Source: Mycoplasmatota bacterium
Lineage (GTDB): Bacteria > Bacillota_I > Bacilli_A > RF39 > UBA660
Direction of reading: 5' to 3'
NCBI GenBank assembly: GCA_022771205.1
Contig: JALFCF010000008.1
Span: forward strand, 45,730-109,729
DNA length: 64,000 nt
The notes beneath the pieces are model-generated. The model made no database searches. It worked only from the letters and a program-made list of their open reading frames with translations, and was not told the DNA's origin. Numbering within the stretch: position 1 is the first letter of the stretch; each line of letters opens with the position of its first letter. Made by a program: the position numbers and the translations under genes. Below, piece by piece: positions 17,431 through 26,205 of this stretch.

Positions 17431-18633
17431 TTAAGATTCAACAATTTTAAAAACATTCTGACATTTTTTTAATACTGAAACTAAAAAATCTATTTCTTGA
17501 ATAGTATTATAAAAATACAAACTAACTCTAACAGTAGATAAAACCTTCAAGTCTTCTTTAAGCATCTTACTACAATGATTACCAGATCTAACACAAATAT
17601 GATAAGTATTTAAATACTTAGAAACATCCATACTCGAGACACCCTCAACATTAAAAATCAAAATACCCGTATCACTATTCGCATTATAAATACTAATAAA
17701 AGGAATATCTTGTAACAATGAAACTAAATATCTTTTTAAATATATTTCATATTTATGAATTTTATCCAATCCTATTTGTTGTAAATATAAAATTGCACTT
17801 CGTAAACCGATTACTTCAACTATAGGTGGTGTACCAGCTTCAAATCTAGTTGGAATTTCCTTAAGATGATAATCTCCATCACTCTGAAATGATTCATTCA
17901 TACCACCACCATAAAATGTAGGTTTCATTTTTTTCAACAAACTTTCTCTAGCAACTAGTACTCCAACACCAGTTGGTCCACACATTTTATGAGCAGAAAA
18001 ACTTAAGAAATCAATATTATCATGAACAAAATCTATTGGTAAATGTGGAACACTTTGTGCACCATCAACATGAAATAAAATATTAGATTGACGACAATAC
18101 TGACCTATTTTTCGAATATTGCGTACATCACCTATAACATTAGTAACATGAGCTAACGAAACAACTCTAGTTTTAGCAGTAATAGAAGATAAAACATTTT
18201 CATAAGTAACTGAATAATCAATATCTAAAGGAATATATTTAAGCACAATTCCAATTTCTTCTGCCAAACGAATCCAAGGTAAAATATTAGATGCATGTTC
18301 AGCTTTAGATAACAAAACTTCATCCCCAGCTTGTAAATAATCTCTCATAAACCCAAATACCATTAAATTAATAGAATAAGTAGTACCACTAGTAAAAATT
18401 ACTTCCTTAGCACTAGAGCAATGAATAAAATCTCTCACAACAAACCTAGTAGATTCATATAAATAATCAGACAAAATAGAACTATCATAAAGACCACGAT
18501 GAATATTAGCCGTATAATATTGATAATATTCATTCATAGCATCAATAACACATTGAGGTTTTAAAGTAGTCGCTGCATTATCAAGATAAATTATACTTTT
18601 ATTAGCCAAAATAGGAAAGTCTTCTCTTTTCAT
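17431..18633 (-). CDS. sufS: Cysteine desulfurase, SufS/Csd type (class V aminotransferase)
   Basis: 400 residues. PLP enzyme releasing sulfur from cysteine for Fe-S clusters or other thio-cofactors. Start MKREDFPILANKSIIYLDNA, AATTLKP, TSGTTYSINL, the PLP Asp/Gln in VDGAQSVPH, the Schiff-base Lys in SFSAHKMCGPTGVG, and the catalytic Cys loop RSGNHCSKML. RxGxHC with the short loop is group II (SufS). No sufB/C/D/U is next to it, so it could serve another sulfur acceptor. ATG at 18633 follows GAGGTGATTTT. Confidence 0.85.
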   Translation of the reverse strand: MKREDFPILANKSIIYLDNAATTLKPQCVIDAMNEYYQYYTANIHRGLYDSSILSDYLYESTRFVVRDFIHCSSAKEVIFTSGTTYSINLMVFGFMRDYLQAGDEVLLSKAEHASNILPWIRLAEEIGIVLKYIPLDIDYSVTYENVLSSITAKTRVVSLAHVTNVIGDVRNIRKIGQYCRQSNILFHVDGAQSVPHLPIDFVHDNIDFLSFSAHKMCGPTGVGVLVARESLLKKMKPTFYGGGMNESFQSDGDYHLKEIPTRFEAGTPPIVEVIGLRSAILYLQQIGLDKIHKYEIYLKRYLVSLLQDIPFISIYNANSDTGILIFNVEGVSSMDVSKYLNTYHICVRSGNHCSKMLKEDLKVLSTVRVSLYFYNTIQEIDFLVSVLKKCQNVFKIVES

Positions 18634-18696
18634 AAAATCACCTCATATTCACCATATTTTATGAAAAGAATAAAAAACCACTCATAATATTAAACC

Positions 18697-18725
18697 AAAA
18701 AGAAAAAGTATCATTCGATACTTTT
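18697..18725 (-). terminator. Terminator of the 18724 gene
   Basis: AAAAGTATC-GAAT-GATACTTTT hairpin then TTCTTTTT on the minus strand. Confidence 0.8.
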
Positions 18726-20064
18726 ATGCTGCTATTCTATATTGAGGACTTTCTGGTTGTACAGGAATCGAAGAAATTCCCAATTCATCTCTTATCTGAG
18801 ACATAGCTCCTTGTAACTGGCTATTAACTACTCTAAGTTCCTGATTTTCTTCTCTTAATTTAAAATTTTCATCTGCCAATTTAGAACTTTCTATCATTCT
18901 ATTTTCATAATCTCGCTTTATATCTTCTAATTCCGAAACTCTAGCACGTAAATCATCGTTTTGTTTCTTCAAATCTTTATTTATCTGAACGATGTTACCA
19001 ACAGCATGAACAACATCAATCACTTCATTCTGCTCACCATTATCTGCTTCAAGAGAGTCAGAGCCAACATTTTCAGATGCTATAACAGAGTTATCCTGTT
19101 GGTTCTCATTAGAACTATCAACATCAACAATATTAAATTTATTATCACTTTCTGGCTCTTCTTTTTGTTTAGTAAAAGTATCAATAGTAGATTCTACCAC
19201 TTCTACAGGCTTATCAATTGAAACAGGTGTAAATATATCTCTAGTTTCTTCAACTGTATCATTATCTGCTTTTGAAGGGACAGTAGCACTCAATACTTTA
19301 TCAATTGTATCTTCAGGAATAGAAACTTCAGAAACATCCAAAGGATTATCTTGGATTTCTGGTTTAACCTCTGGAAGAACAGAATCAGTAAGCACTTCCT
19401 CTTCTGAAACTTTTCCTTCTTCTAATATACCATTTGGTTTTACTGCAAATAAATCTGTACGTGGAAATTGAGCAATAGAAGATTCAGGAACATTAATACT
19501 GCAATAAAAAGAATCTCCTGTCATTCCAATAAAACTATAATATTGATTATCTAATACACTTTTTCCATCTAACGTATAAACTGTGCCTTCAGATAATAAA
19601 TCATTTAGAATAAACCTACCATTAAGTTCATCCCTTTGATTGTTCATTACTTTATTTAACTTATCCTTAATACTAGCGTTAGCATTAACCATTTTTTCAG
19701 CAGAAGCAGGATCATTTCTAGAAGCAATAGCATCTAAAACACTCTTCGTTTTCGCTTCACTTCTAACAACTAATAAATATTTATCCTCTATTGTTTTAAT
19801 AGACTTATTTTCAAAAGGAATAATAATATCTCCCTTTTGATTAATAACTCCAAGATGAGTACGAAGAATCTGAGAATCGATTGCTTCTTTTAATACAGTA
19901 GAAGCAATATAAAAACCATTATCTAGTTTCTTATCATTTAAAAGATAGTAAACATCTTGTTGAGCACCCTGAGTAACCGTTACAAAATCACAATAAATAT
20001 CTTGCTGCCCATTATATTCTGAAACTTTACCTTTTTCAAATTTTACTTGTTTTTCATCTTGCAT
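18724..20064 (-). CDS. Hypothetical acidic protein with C-terminal coiled coil
   Basis: 446 residues from the ATG at 20064 (MQDEKQVKFEKGKVSEYNGQ), where AAGGTGG lies about ten bases before. Residues 1-215 are globular with mixed beta strands (DIYCDFVTVTQG, DIIIPFENKSIK, GTVYTLDGKSV). Residues 215-345 are acidic, low complexity and probably disordered. Residues 345-435 form a coiled coil (VGNIVQINKDLKKQNDDLRA and onwards). It ends SPQYRIAA. No signal peptide or membrane span. I recognise no family; the layout suggests a cytosolic scaffold. Confidence 0.65.
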   Translation of the reverse strand: MQDEKQVKFEKGKVSEYNGQQDIYCDFVTVTQGAQQDVYYLLNDKKLDNGFYIASTVLKEAIDSQILRTHLGVINQKGDIIIPFENKSIKTIEDKYLLVVRSEAKTKSVLDAIASRNDPASAEKMVNANASIKDKLNKVMNNQRDELNGRFILNDLLSEGTVYTLDGKSVLDNQYYSFIGMTGDSFYCSINVPESSIAQFPRTDLFAVKPNGILEEGKVSEEEVLTDSVLPEVKPEIQDNPLDVSEVSIPEDTIDKVLSATVPSKADNDTVEETRDIFTPVSIDKPVEVVESTIDTFTKQKEEPESDNKFNIVDVDSSNENQQDNSVIASENVGSDSLEADNGEQNEVIDVVHAVGNIVQINKDLKKQNDDLRARVSELEDIKRDYENRMIESSKLADENFKLREENQELRVVNSQLQGAMSQIRDELGISSIPVQPESPQYRIAA

Positions 20065-20210
20065 AGCAACGACACCACCTTCTACCATACTCTAATCATA
20101 TAAAATATGATACCACAAAACCCAAGTTAAAACAACTACCTTTCCATAGATTTTTGATAAATAAAATTGCCAAAGACTAAAAAAAAAGTTACAATAAAAA
20201 TGGTGATAAA

Positions 20211-20990
20211 ATGAGACAAGATAAAAAATTAATTTTAGGTATGGCACTACTTTTTTTTATTACATTTGTATCACTAGGAACAATAGTAGTAACAGAAAAA
20301 CTAGCTCCATACTATACAGACAAAATAAAGATTAAAATGAATGAATATTTAGAACAAAACTATCAAAAAGAAATCAATGATTTTAAACTAGGAAAAATTA
20401 CATATAAAGCTCAAACATATATAGCCAAAGTAACAAATAAGAATAATAAGAATTTATATTTTACAATATCATATCAAAATAAAAAAGTAAAAGACACTTA
20501 TAAAAAAGACTACTTAAAGGGACATACTTTATTAACAACATTGGAAAAAAATTTAGAAAAGGAAATAAAAAACAACCTAAACTTAAACACAAAAATTACT
20601 TTTCCTTTAACACTAGATAAATATACAGAAAAGATTAGAGAAAATATTATAAATAACAATATAGATGGGTTAAACATATATAACATATCTTTCACCATAA
20701 ATAGTGAATTAACTCAAGAAAACATTTATAATTTAGTAATGGAATTAACAAACAAAATTAAAGAAATAAACACATTAAACATTTCTCCTAACCACTATAC
20801 TATTACCATAAATAGTAAAAACGATAATAAGAGTTTAACTATCAAAAATTTAACTAACAAAACCCTAGAGCAACAAAACTTGACACAAATAATAAGCTAC
20901 ATTATGATAGAAGATGAAAACACCAACGAAAATAGCATCATAAAGGAAAATAATATTAGTTATGAATATAAACGATATGGAGATGAATAA
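20211..20990 (+). CDS. Hypothetical membrane-anchored extracytoplasmic protein
   Basis: 259 residues. One N-terminal span (LILGMALLFFITFVSLGTIV), then a Lys/Asn-rich extracellular part with regular beta-like segments (NLYFTISYQNKKVKDTYKKD; HYTITINSKND). No catalytic motif seen. TGGTGATAAA precedes the ATG. The HIT gene starts one base after its stop, so they share a transcript, but no functional link is evident. Confidence 0.6.
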   Translation: MRQDKKLILGMALLFFITFVSLGTIVVTEKLAPYYTDKIKIKMNEYLEQNYQKEINDFKLGKITYKAQTYIAKVTNKNNKNLYFTISYQNKKVKDTYKKDYLKGHTLLTTLEKNLEKEIKNNLNLNTKITFPLTLDKYTEKIRENIINNNIDGLNIYNISFTINSELTQENIYNLVMELTNKIKEINTLNISPNHYTITINSKNDNKSLTIKNLTNKTLEQQNLTQIISYIMIEDENTNENSIIKENNISYEYKRYGDE

Positions 20991-20991
20991 T

Positions 20992-21405
20992 ATGAACGAC
21001 TGCATTTTTTGTAAAATTATTAATAATGAATTACCTTCAAAAACGGTATATGAAGACACTGAAATAAAAATAATCATGAATATTAATCCAATTAGTAATG
21101 GTCATTTACTAATATTGCCAAAAAAACATTATGAAAACATTTTAGATATACCAGAAGAAACATTAATGCACTCTATGAAAATTTTACGAGAAAAAATATA
21201 CCCAATATTAAAAGAAAACTTAAAATGTGAAGGATTTACTATATGTGAAAATAATTTCCTAGGACAAGATATTAAACATTTTCACATACATGTAATACCA
21301 AGATATCAAAATGATCAAATTGATTTTAACTATAATAAAAACCAACTAAAAGATTTAGAAGAAATATTTAAAAATTTACAAAACAAGTCAATATACAATC
21401 AATAA
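20992..21405 (+). CDS. hit: HIT-family (histidine triad) nucleotide hydrolase
   Basis: 137 residues. The N-terminal zinc-type MNDCIFCKIINNELPSKTVY is followed by NPISNGHLLILPKKHYENIL and the triad HFHIHVIPR near residue 100. Family members hydrolyse adenosine phosphoramidates or Ap4A. ATG 20992 has GGAGATGAATAAT and lies immediately after the preceding stop. The longer frame from 20962 lacks a better site. Second gene of a two-gene unit ending in a terminator. Confidence 0.9.
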   Translation: MNDCIFCKIINNELPSKTVYEDTEIKIIMNINPISNGHLLILPKKHYENILDIPEETLMHSMKILREKIYPILKENLKCEGFTICENNFLGQDIKHFHIHVIPRYQNDQIDFNYNKNQLKDLEEIFKNLQNKSIYNQ

Positions 21406-21871
21406 CAATTAAAAGCAATACCAAGATGCTAAACCATCTAGGTATTTTTTTTATAATCTGTTCTTCTAATGGCAATAAAAAATAAAAAAAGATTATAGAC
21501 AGAAATGACCAAAATAACGACATTGCTAAAGAAATATATGGTCCAATATTATATTTTTGATTACGATAGTTCCAAAATTCTTTATGAAAAATAAACTCTA
21601 TCAAAACACCTCCAACCCACTCTAATAATGACAATAACAAAAAAAACACAAAAAACAAAAAAATAGTTTTCCATAATTTAGACAACTTAAGTTTATGATA
21701 AAAAAACTGTCCAAAAAAAGTAATAATAACTGCCCCAAACCCATAAACAGGAATCCAAGGTCCAAATAAAATTCCATTATTAACACCATGAAAAACAAAA
21801 TACTTAAGACTAGTTTCTAATAAAAAACCTAAAAAAGAATTAATAAAAAACATGTTAAAATAATAACACAT
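21368..21871 (-). CDS. CmpB-like membrane protein (PF06541 family)
   Basis: 167 residues with four or five membrane spans. The family hallmark is near the N-terminus, NSFLGFLLETSLKYFVFHGV, followed by NNGILFGPWIPVYGFGAVII. The family is annotated as putative ABC-transporter type IV, but no transport role is proved. Its C-terminal 38 bases overlap the convergent HIT gene, and the HIT terminator lies within its coding region. ATG at 21871 follows GGTGATTTT. Confidence 0.78.
   Translation of the reverse strand: MCYYFNMFFINSFLGFLLETSLKYFVFHGVNNGILFGPWIPVYGFGAVIITFFGQFFYHKLKLSKLWKTIFLFFVFFLLLSLLEWVGGVLIEFIFHKEFWNYRNQKYNIGPYISLAMSLFWSFLSIIFFYFLLPLEEQIIKKIPRWFSILVLLLIVIDCILTCFVNF
21418..21450 (+). 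terminator. Terminator of the HIT gene
   Basis: AATACC-AAGATG-CTAAAC-CATCT-AGGTATT stem followed by eight Ts on the plus strand; embedded in the antisense membrane-protein gene. Confidence 0.75.
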
Positions 21872-21902
21872 AAAATCACCATTAATAGTATTCCTAAAAA
21901 AC

Positions 21903-21930
21903 AAAAAAAGATAAGAAAACTCTTATCTTT
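21903..21930 (-). terminator. Terminator of the YjcZ-like pair
   Basis: AAAGATAAGA-GTTT-TCTTATCTTT hairpin then a T-run on the minus strand, directly after the stop at 21932. Confidence 0.8.
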
Positions 21931-21931
21931 T

Positions 21932-22039
21932 TTAATAACACATTGTTCCACCTAAAATAATAGCTAATAAAATGTATAAAACAATAATAATAATAAAACT
22001 ATTATTTCTTCTTGGAGCAACATTTTCAGAACAAGACAT
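21932..22039 (-). CDS. YjcZ-like single-span mini-protein
   Basis: 35 residues, easily overlooked. MSCSENVAPRRNNSF is followed by a continuous hydrophobic helix with the pattern VLYILLAIILGG and a short MCY tail. It matches the short YjcZ/SscA-type family of sporulation-linked mini-proteins, whose core reads like VVLFILLIIVG. Strong AGGAGGTGTTTTA before the ATG and a good terminator after support translation. Lies 12 bases after a sister gene on the same strand. Family call rests on the pattern in a very short sequence. Confidence 0.65.
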   Translation of the reverse strand: MSCSENVAPRRNNSFIIIIVLYILLAIILGGTMCY

Positions 22040-22051
22040 TAAAACACCTCC

Positions 22052-22132
22052 TTAAATATAAGCACCTAAGATAATAACCAAAAGAATGAACAAAACTAAT
22101 AAAATTGCTGAAGATGAAATACAATTACTCAT
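22052..22132 (-). CDS. YjcZ-like single-span mini-protein
   Basis: 26 residues: MSNCISSSAILLVLFILLVI then ILGAYI. The ILLVLFILLVIILGA core fits the YjcZ/SscA family of spore-associated mini-proteins more closely than its neighbour. GGAGGAAAAGAT precedes the ATG. A longer frame to 22318 exists but overlaps the prsA promoter and its own ribosome site, so I reject it. First of a tandem pair. Confidence 0.65.
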   Translation of the reverse strand: MSNCISSSAILLVLFILLVIILGAYI

Positions 22133-22211
22133 ATCTTTTCCTCCTTTTTTTATGCTTTCATGATATTCTATGGCAAAACCAAAAATTGTGTGATTATATC
22201 TAGGATATTTA

Positions 22212-22240
22212 TTGCACGAATTTATTTTTTTTGTTATGAT
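22212..22240 (+). promoter_or_regulatory. SigA-type promoter of prsA
   Basis: TTGCAC (22212-22217), 17-base spacer, TATGAT (22235-22240), 23 bases before the prsA start. Confidence 0.55.
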
Positions 22241-22262
22241 ATGAGTGTTTAGGAGGAATAAA

Positions 22263-23261
22263 ATGAATAAAAAAGTAGGAATAGGATTATGCTCTTTATT
22301 AGCTATTACTACAATCACTACAGGTTGTGGAAAAGAAGCAAAATTATATGATAATACAACAGCAGTTTCACTAAAAGGTGCTAAAATTACTGCAACAGAT
22401 TACTATAATGAAATAAAAACAAGTAATATTTCTAAACTAGTTGATATAATTGATCATCAATTATTTGACGAAAAATATCCTAGTAACGACGAAGAAGATA
22501 AATCTGTAAAAGAACAAATAAATCAAATAAAAGAAACTTACGGATCAAATGAAACAATGTACTTAAGTGCAATACAACAATACTTTGGAGTAAGTTCAGA
22601 AGATGAATTAGAAGAAATGCTTCGCTTAGAATATAAAAGAAACGAAGCTGTTGAAGACTATATTAAAGATGCATTATCAGACAAAGAAATTGAAAATTAC
22701 TATAATGAAAACATCATAGGAGATATTAAAGCCAGTCACATTTTAATAAAGCCAGATGTTGATAGTGACGCCACAGATGAAGAAAAACAAAAAGCTGAGA
22801 ATAAAGCTAAAAAAGAAGCCGAAAAAATTATAAAGAAATTAAAAGATGGAGAAGATTTTGCTAAACTTGCTAAAGAATACTCTGATGATACATCAACTGC
22901 TAAAGATGGTGGCAATCTAGGATATTTTAATACAGATGACATGGATGAAAATTTTATGGATGCTGTAAAAAAATTAAATAATAATGAATATACAAAAGAG
23001 CCAGTAAAAACTCAATATGGCTATCATATAATTTTAAAAGTAGATCAAAAAGATAAACCAAAATTAAAAGAAGTAAAAGGCGATATCAAAACAACCTTAG
23101 CAAATGCTAAATTAGATGGTAATTCAACTTTACATTATCAAACACTAATAGATATAAGAGAAAAAAATAATATAAAATGGCAAGATGATAAATTAGAAAA
23201 ACAATACAATGAATTAATGGATCAATTATTAGAATCTGCTTCAAGTTCTACAACAAATTAA
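22263..23261 (+). CDS. prsA: Foldase lipoprotein PrsA (parvulin-type peptidyl-prolyl isomerase)
   Basis: 332 residues. Lipoprotein signal with lipobox TITTGC (Cys at about residue 21), so it is anchored outside the membrane and helps secreted proteins fold. The parvulin domain runs from about 155 to 250: IKASHILIKPDVD, FAKLAKEYSDDTSTAKDGGN, LGYF and YGYHIILK. Flanking helical regions are as in Bacillus PrsA. ATG 22263 follows AGGAGGAATAAA. Confidence 0.92.
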   Translation: MNKKVGIGLCSLLAITTITTGCGKEAKLYDNTTAVSLKGAKITATDYYNEIKTSNISKLVDIIDHQLFDEKYPSNDEEDKSVKEQINQIKETYGSNETMYLSAIQQYFGVSSEDELEEMLRLEYKRNEAVEDYIKDALSDKEIENYYNENIIGDIKASHILIKPDVDSDATDEEKQKAENKAKKEAEKIIKKLKDGEDFAKLAKEYSDDTSTAKDGGNLGYFNTDDMDENFMDAVKKLNNNEYTKEPVKTQYGYHIILKVDQKDKPKLKEVKGDIKTTLANAKLDGNSTLHYQTLIDIREKNNIKWQDDKLEKQYNELMDQLLESASSSTTN

Positions 23262-23285
23262 AAAGTACCAAAAGGTACTTTTATT
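23262..23285. terminator. Bidirectional terminator between prsA and the membrane-protein gene
   Basis: AAAAGTACC-AAAA-GGTACTTTT hairpin with T-runs on both sides; placed between convergent genes. Confidence 0.75.
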
Positions 23286-24699
23286 TTGTTTTAAAAATGG
23301 CACATTTTTTATCATAATAAATCAAACAATATTTACTATTAGATTTCAAATAACTAAATAAACCAGATTTTTTAGGAATAATAAAATAATCAAATTTATA
23401 TTTATCAATCAAATCGATAAACTTATACTGAAGTCTAGAAATATCCTGATAATCTTCATATATTCTTTTAGAATATAAATCCGCTCTTCCATCAATAAAA
23501 ACCGGGATATTACGATAAATTAAATAAGCACCATAATCATAATAATTAAACAACCTTTTAGGCTTTTCTTCTTTTAACACAGAAATAGCATTATCAGATA
23601 AAGTCGTATTAGACATTATTTTTGAATAAGAAAAATTTTTGCAAAAAATACACAATAATAGAAATGAAAATATTAAAATCAAAGTACAAGAATATTTATC
23701 TACTTTTCGTTCTGGAATATAATAAAAGATGAAAAGACTAAATGCAATATAGCTAAAAAACCAAAATCGAATACTTTTCAGTCCAAGATATAAAAATAAA
23801 ATATAAAACATAGCATCCAGAAAACGAATCTTTTCTCTACTAAATATCATAATTATAAGAACAAGAAAAACAAAAGCAAAATACACATAATGAGATAATT
23901 GATTTAAATTAGTAGGCTGCCATTCAGCAATAGTAGAAAGCATTAAAGAATCTCCCATATTTTGATATGGATAAAACAACATAGTAATACCATGAGGGTT
24001 AATTATAATAGTCAACATACATAATATGCCAACAATTAAATAAGTAATTATTTGTTTTTTCTTTAATCTTATTGATTCGATTTTTTTATAAGAAAATTGA
24101 AACAACCCACAAAAAGCAGTAAAAAAACATAACAAATATAGTAAATTAGAAGATCCACCATGAATATTAACCCATACCAAATTAATTACTGGTAAAACCC
24201 AAAGCAATTTAGAGTTCGGATGATAAAAATAAAAAAATATAATCCAAATACTAATAGCTAAAAATAAAAAACTAAGTAGCTGTGGCCTTCCACTGAGACA
24301 CGTAAAAATTAAGGCAAAAAAACTAATCCACAGTAAAGAAAAAGGTATGTTTTTGAAATACTCTTTTTTTTGTACAAAAAACAAAAACAACAAAATACAT
24401 AAAGAAATACTAAAGGTATAAACAAATAAATGAGAGTTACCGAATAAACAACTAAGCTCATAAATAAAAATTTCAAACAACCATTCATGAGAAATCCATG
24501 AAGCATGAAATAAACTCCATGAAAAAACATCTTGAGTCAAAATAGTAGAATTTTCAACCATATATTCTCCTGCCCGATAATGCCAAAAATAATCAATATC
24601 CATTCGTAAAAACAGCATTAAAAACACAGCAAAGGAAACTAAAAAAATAATGAATGAAAATTCCAATTTATATTGTCTTATAAAATTTTTAATCTTCAT
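23281..24699 (-). CDS. Polytopic GT-C-like membrane protein
   Basis: 472 residues with about 10-11 spans. The first outer loop carries MDIDYFWHYRAGEYM, QDVFSWSL and HEWLFEI, the acidic D-x-D/W-H-x-x-G pattern seen in membrane glycosyltransferase-like (GT-C) families that use lipid-linked sugars. The C-terminal 70 residues after RLFNYYDYGAYLIYRNIP (with FIDGRADLYS) form an extracellular domain. Substrate unknown. The start overlaps the recX stop by 11 bases. Confidence 0.65.
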   Translation of the reverse strand: MKIKNFIRQYKLEFSFIIFLVSFAVFLMLFLRMDIDYFWHYRAGEYMVENSTILTQDVFSWSLFHASWISHEWLFEIFIYELSCLFGNSHLFVYTFSISLCILLFLFFVQKKEYFKNIPFSLLWISFFALIFTCLSGRPQLLSFLFLAISIWIIFFYFYHPNSKLLWVLPVINLVWVNIHGGSSNLLYLLCFFTAFCGLFQFSYKKIESIRLKKKQIITYLIVGILCMLTIIINPHGITMLFYPYQNMGDSLMLSTIAEWQPTNLNQLSHYVYFAFVFLVLIIMIFSREKIRFLDAMFYILFLYLGLKSIRFWFFSYIAFSLFIFYYIPERKVDKYSCTLILIFSFLLLCIFCKNFSYSKIMSNTTLSDNAISVLKEEKPKRLFNYYDYGAYLIYRNIPVFIDGRADLYSKRIYEDYQDISRLQYKFIDLIDKYKFDYFIIPKKSGLFSYLKSNSKYCLIYYDKKCAIFKTK

Positions 24700-25435
24700 A
24701 ATACAAACCCTTTTGATATAATTTCTCCTTTATTTTAAATTCTAATTCTTTGCCAGAATATTTTCTACTAAGTCTCTGATACAGCTTTTCTGTTTCATTT
24801 TTTGCAATATCTTTAGTATCACCAAAATCGATTGATGATAATACATCTTCAACAATTGAACCGCTATATCCCATATTATGTAAATCTTGAATAATTTTTT
24901 TACGCAATACTATACCGCCACGACTCCTATTACTTCTAACCAATCTATTAGCAATTTTTTCTATTTTTATTATTTGTTCATCTTTGGTAAAAATTGCTAG
25001 TTCATCAACAATAATATCCCTTGAAACCCCCTTTTCCAACAATTCTTTTTCTATTTTTTTAGGGCCCTTAGAAGTAGTAATCATTTGTGTATTAATATAT
25101 GCTTTAGCAAAACTTCTATCATCTAAATAACCTTGAGATAATAATTTATGAATGGCACTCTCAACAGATTCTACAGGATATTCTTTTTTTAACAAAGAAA
25201 TTCGTAATTCTTTCACTGATTTAAACCTATTTTTTAATGACTTTAATGCAACATAGTATACATCATATTCCTGGTTAGAAAGTAGTATTTCATCCAACTC
25301 TTCTTCATCAATATTCTTTTTTAATAATAACGAAAAGTTTAAAATAACTTCTTCATACAAACATAAATCTTTACCGGAATCCAATTGAATTTCATACTGA
25401 CCATTACGTTTTTTCTTATATTTCAATATTTTCAT
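24689..25435 (-). CDS. recX: Regulatory protein RecX
   Basis: 248 residues. RecX binds RecA filaments and tunes their activity. Three-helix repeats are visible: ALKSLKNRFKSVKELRISLL, LLSQGYLDDRSFAKAYINTQ (signature GYLDDxxFAxxY), and a C-terminal set ending EFKIKEKLYQKGLYYED. Length is at the upper end, with the extra N-terminal beta domain usual in Bacilli. ATG 25435 follows GGTGATAAA. It is far from recA (41.6 kb). Confidence 0.9.
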   Translation of the reverse strand: MKILKYKKKRNGQYEIQLDSGKDLCLYEEVILNFSLLLKKNIDEEELDEILLSNQEYDVYYVALKSLKNRFKSVKELRISLLKKEYPVESVESAIHKLLSQGYLDDRSFAKAYINTQMITTSKGPKKIEKELLEKGVSRDIIVDELAIFTKDEQIIKIEKIANRLVRSNRSRGGIVLRKKIIQDLHNMGYSGSIVEDVLSSIDFGDTKDIAKNETEKLYQRLSRKYSGKELEFKIKEKLYQKGLYYED

Positions 25436-25463
25436 TTTATCACCAATAATAGTATAACATAGA

Positions 25464-25486
25464 AAAAGAAGAAAAGTATTACTTCT
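25464..25486 (-). terminator. Terminator of rpoZ
   Basis: GAGAAGTA/TACTTTTC stem (one G-T pair) followed by TTCTTTTTC on the minus strand. Confidence 0.5.
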
Positions 25487-25685
25487 CTCCTTTTTTAACT
25501 TCTATAAGTCCTTCCGTAACTTCTTCTAAAGCTTTACCAATATTTTTTGCACTCTTATACTCATTAGCAGGCATTTGTAAATAACCTGTCTTAGAAATTT
25601 CTTTACTACGACGAGCCGCAATATGAACTAATTCGTATTTTGAGTCAACAATATTTAATAATTTGTCAATTGAAGGATAAATCAT
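25479..25685 (-). CDS. rpoZ: RNA polymerase omega subunit
   Basis: 68 residues. MIYPSIDKLLNIVDSKYELV, HIAARRSKEI and KNIGKALEEVTEGLIEV are the conserved omega segments contacting the beta-prime subunit. The ATG at 25685 has GGGAGTG upstream; seven more codons are open but lack a site. Not next to gmk or the priA operon as it is in Bacillus. Confidence 0.9.
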   Translation of the reverse strand: MIYPSIDKLLNIVDSKYELVHIAARRSKEISKTGYLQMPANEYKSAKNIGKALEEVTEGLIEVKKGEK

Positions 25686-25775
25686 TCGTATCACACTCCC
25701 TATCATTAGAATAAAACACTAAGATAAAATAATCAAGCAAGCTGACAAAATTAGACACAATAATTGACAAATAAA

Positions 25776-26135
25776 TTAAATTACTGGTGACCCAATAAAG
25801 TTTTTTTCATTAATTTGAAAATATAAAAGGCACAAAGTTCCAGCTATTAATAAAGAACTGCCAAATAATTTAATGAAATATTGATTTTGTTCATTAACAG
25901 ATGCTAATCTATATAACTCATAATTTCTAATAAAAAAATAAAAATAAATAACTAAAGTAATAAAAATAGTAAAAATAAAAATATAATTAGATTCTTCTTT
26001 ATAAGAAAAAAAGTTAGTATTTAAAAATTTTTCATCATCATAATCACCTAAAATATTTAAGCAAGCAAGAATAATAAATAAAATCCATAAAAAATTTTCA
26101 AAATGCAACCTAGAAATATCATTCTCTATATCCAT
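25776..26135 (-). CDS. Hypothetical membrane protein, possibly leaderless
   Basis: 119 residues with three or four membrane spans (FLWILFIILACLNILG, FIFTIFITLVIYFYFFI, LLIAGTLCLLYF). No family recognised. There is no ribosome site. A TATAAT (26146-26141) ends five bases before the ATG, so transcription would begin at or within the start codon. Chance AT-rich context is an alternative. It lies next to the cotD-like terminator. Confidence 0.5.
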   Translation of the reverse strand: MDIENDISRLHFENFLWILFIILACLNILGDYDDEKFLNTNFFSYKEESNYIFIFTIFITLVIYFYFFIRNYELYRLASVNEQNQYFIKLFGSSLLIAGTLCLLYFQINEKNFIGSPVI

Positions 26136-26170
26136 AATAAATTATACTAATAAGATACTAAATTAATACA

Positions 26171-26196
26171 AAAACGAGCTTTACAACGCTCGTTTT
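26171..26196 (-). terminator. Terminator of the cotD-like gene
   Basis: AAAACGAGC (26171-26179) pairs with GCTCGTTTT (26188-26196); TTTTTG follows on the minus strand. It is placed correctly for the reconstructed coat gene. Confidence 0.75.
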
Positions 26197-26205
26197 AAAT
26201 AATTA

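Noticed and set aside
22052..22318. 88-codon ORF covering the YjcZ-like gene
   Set aside because: Its upstream part overlaps the prsA promoter and start and lacks a ribosome site. The internal ATG at 22132 has GGAGG.
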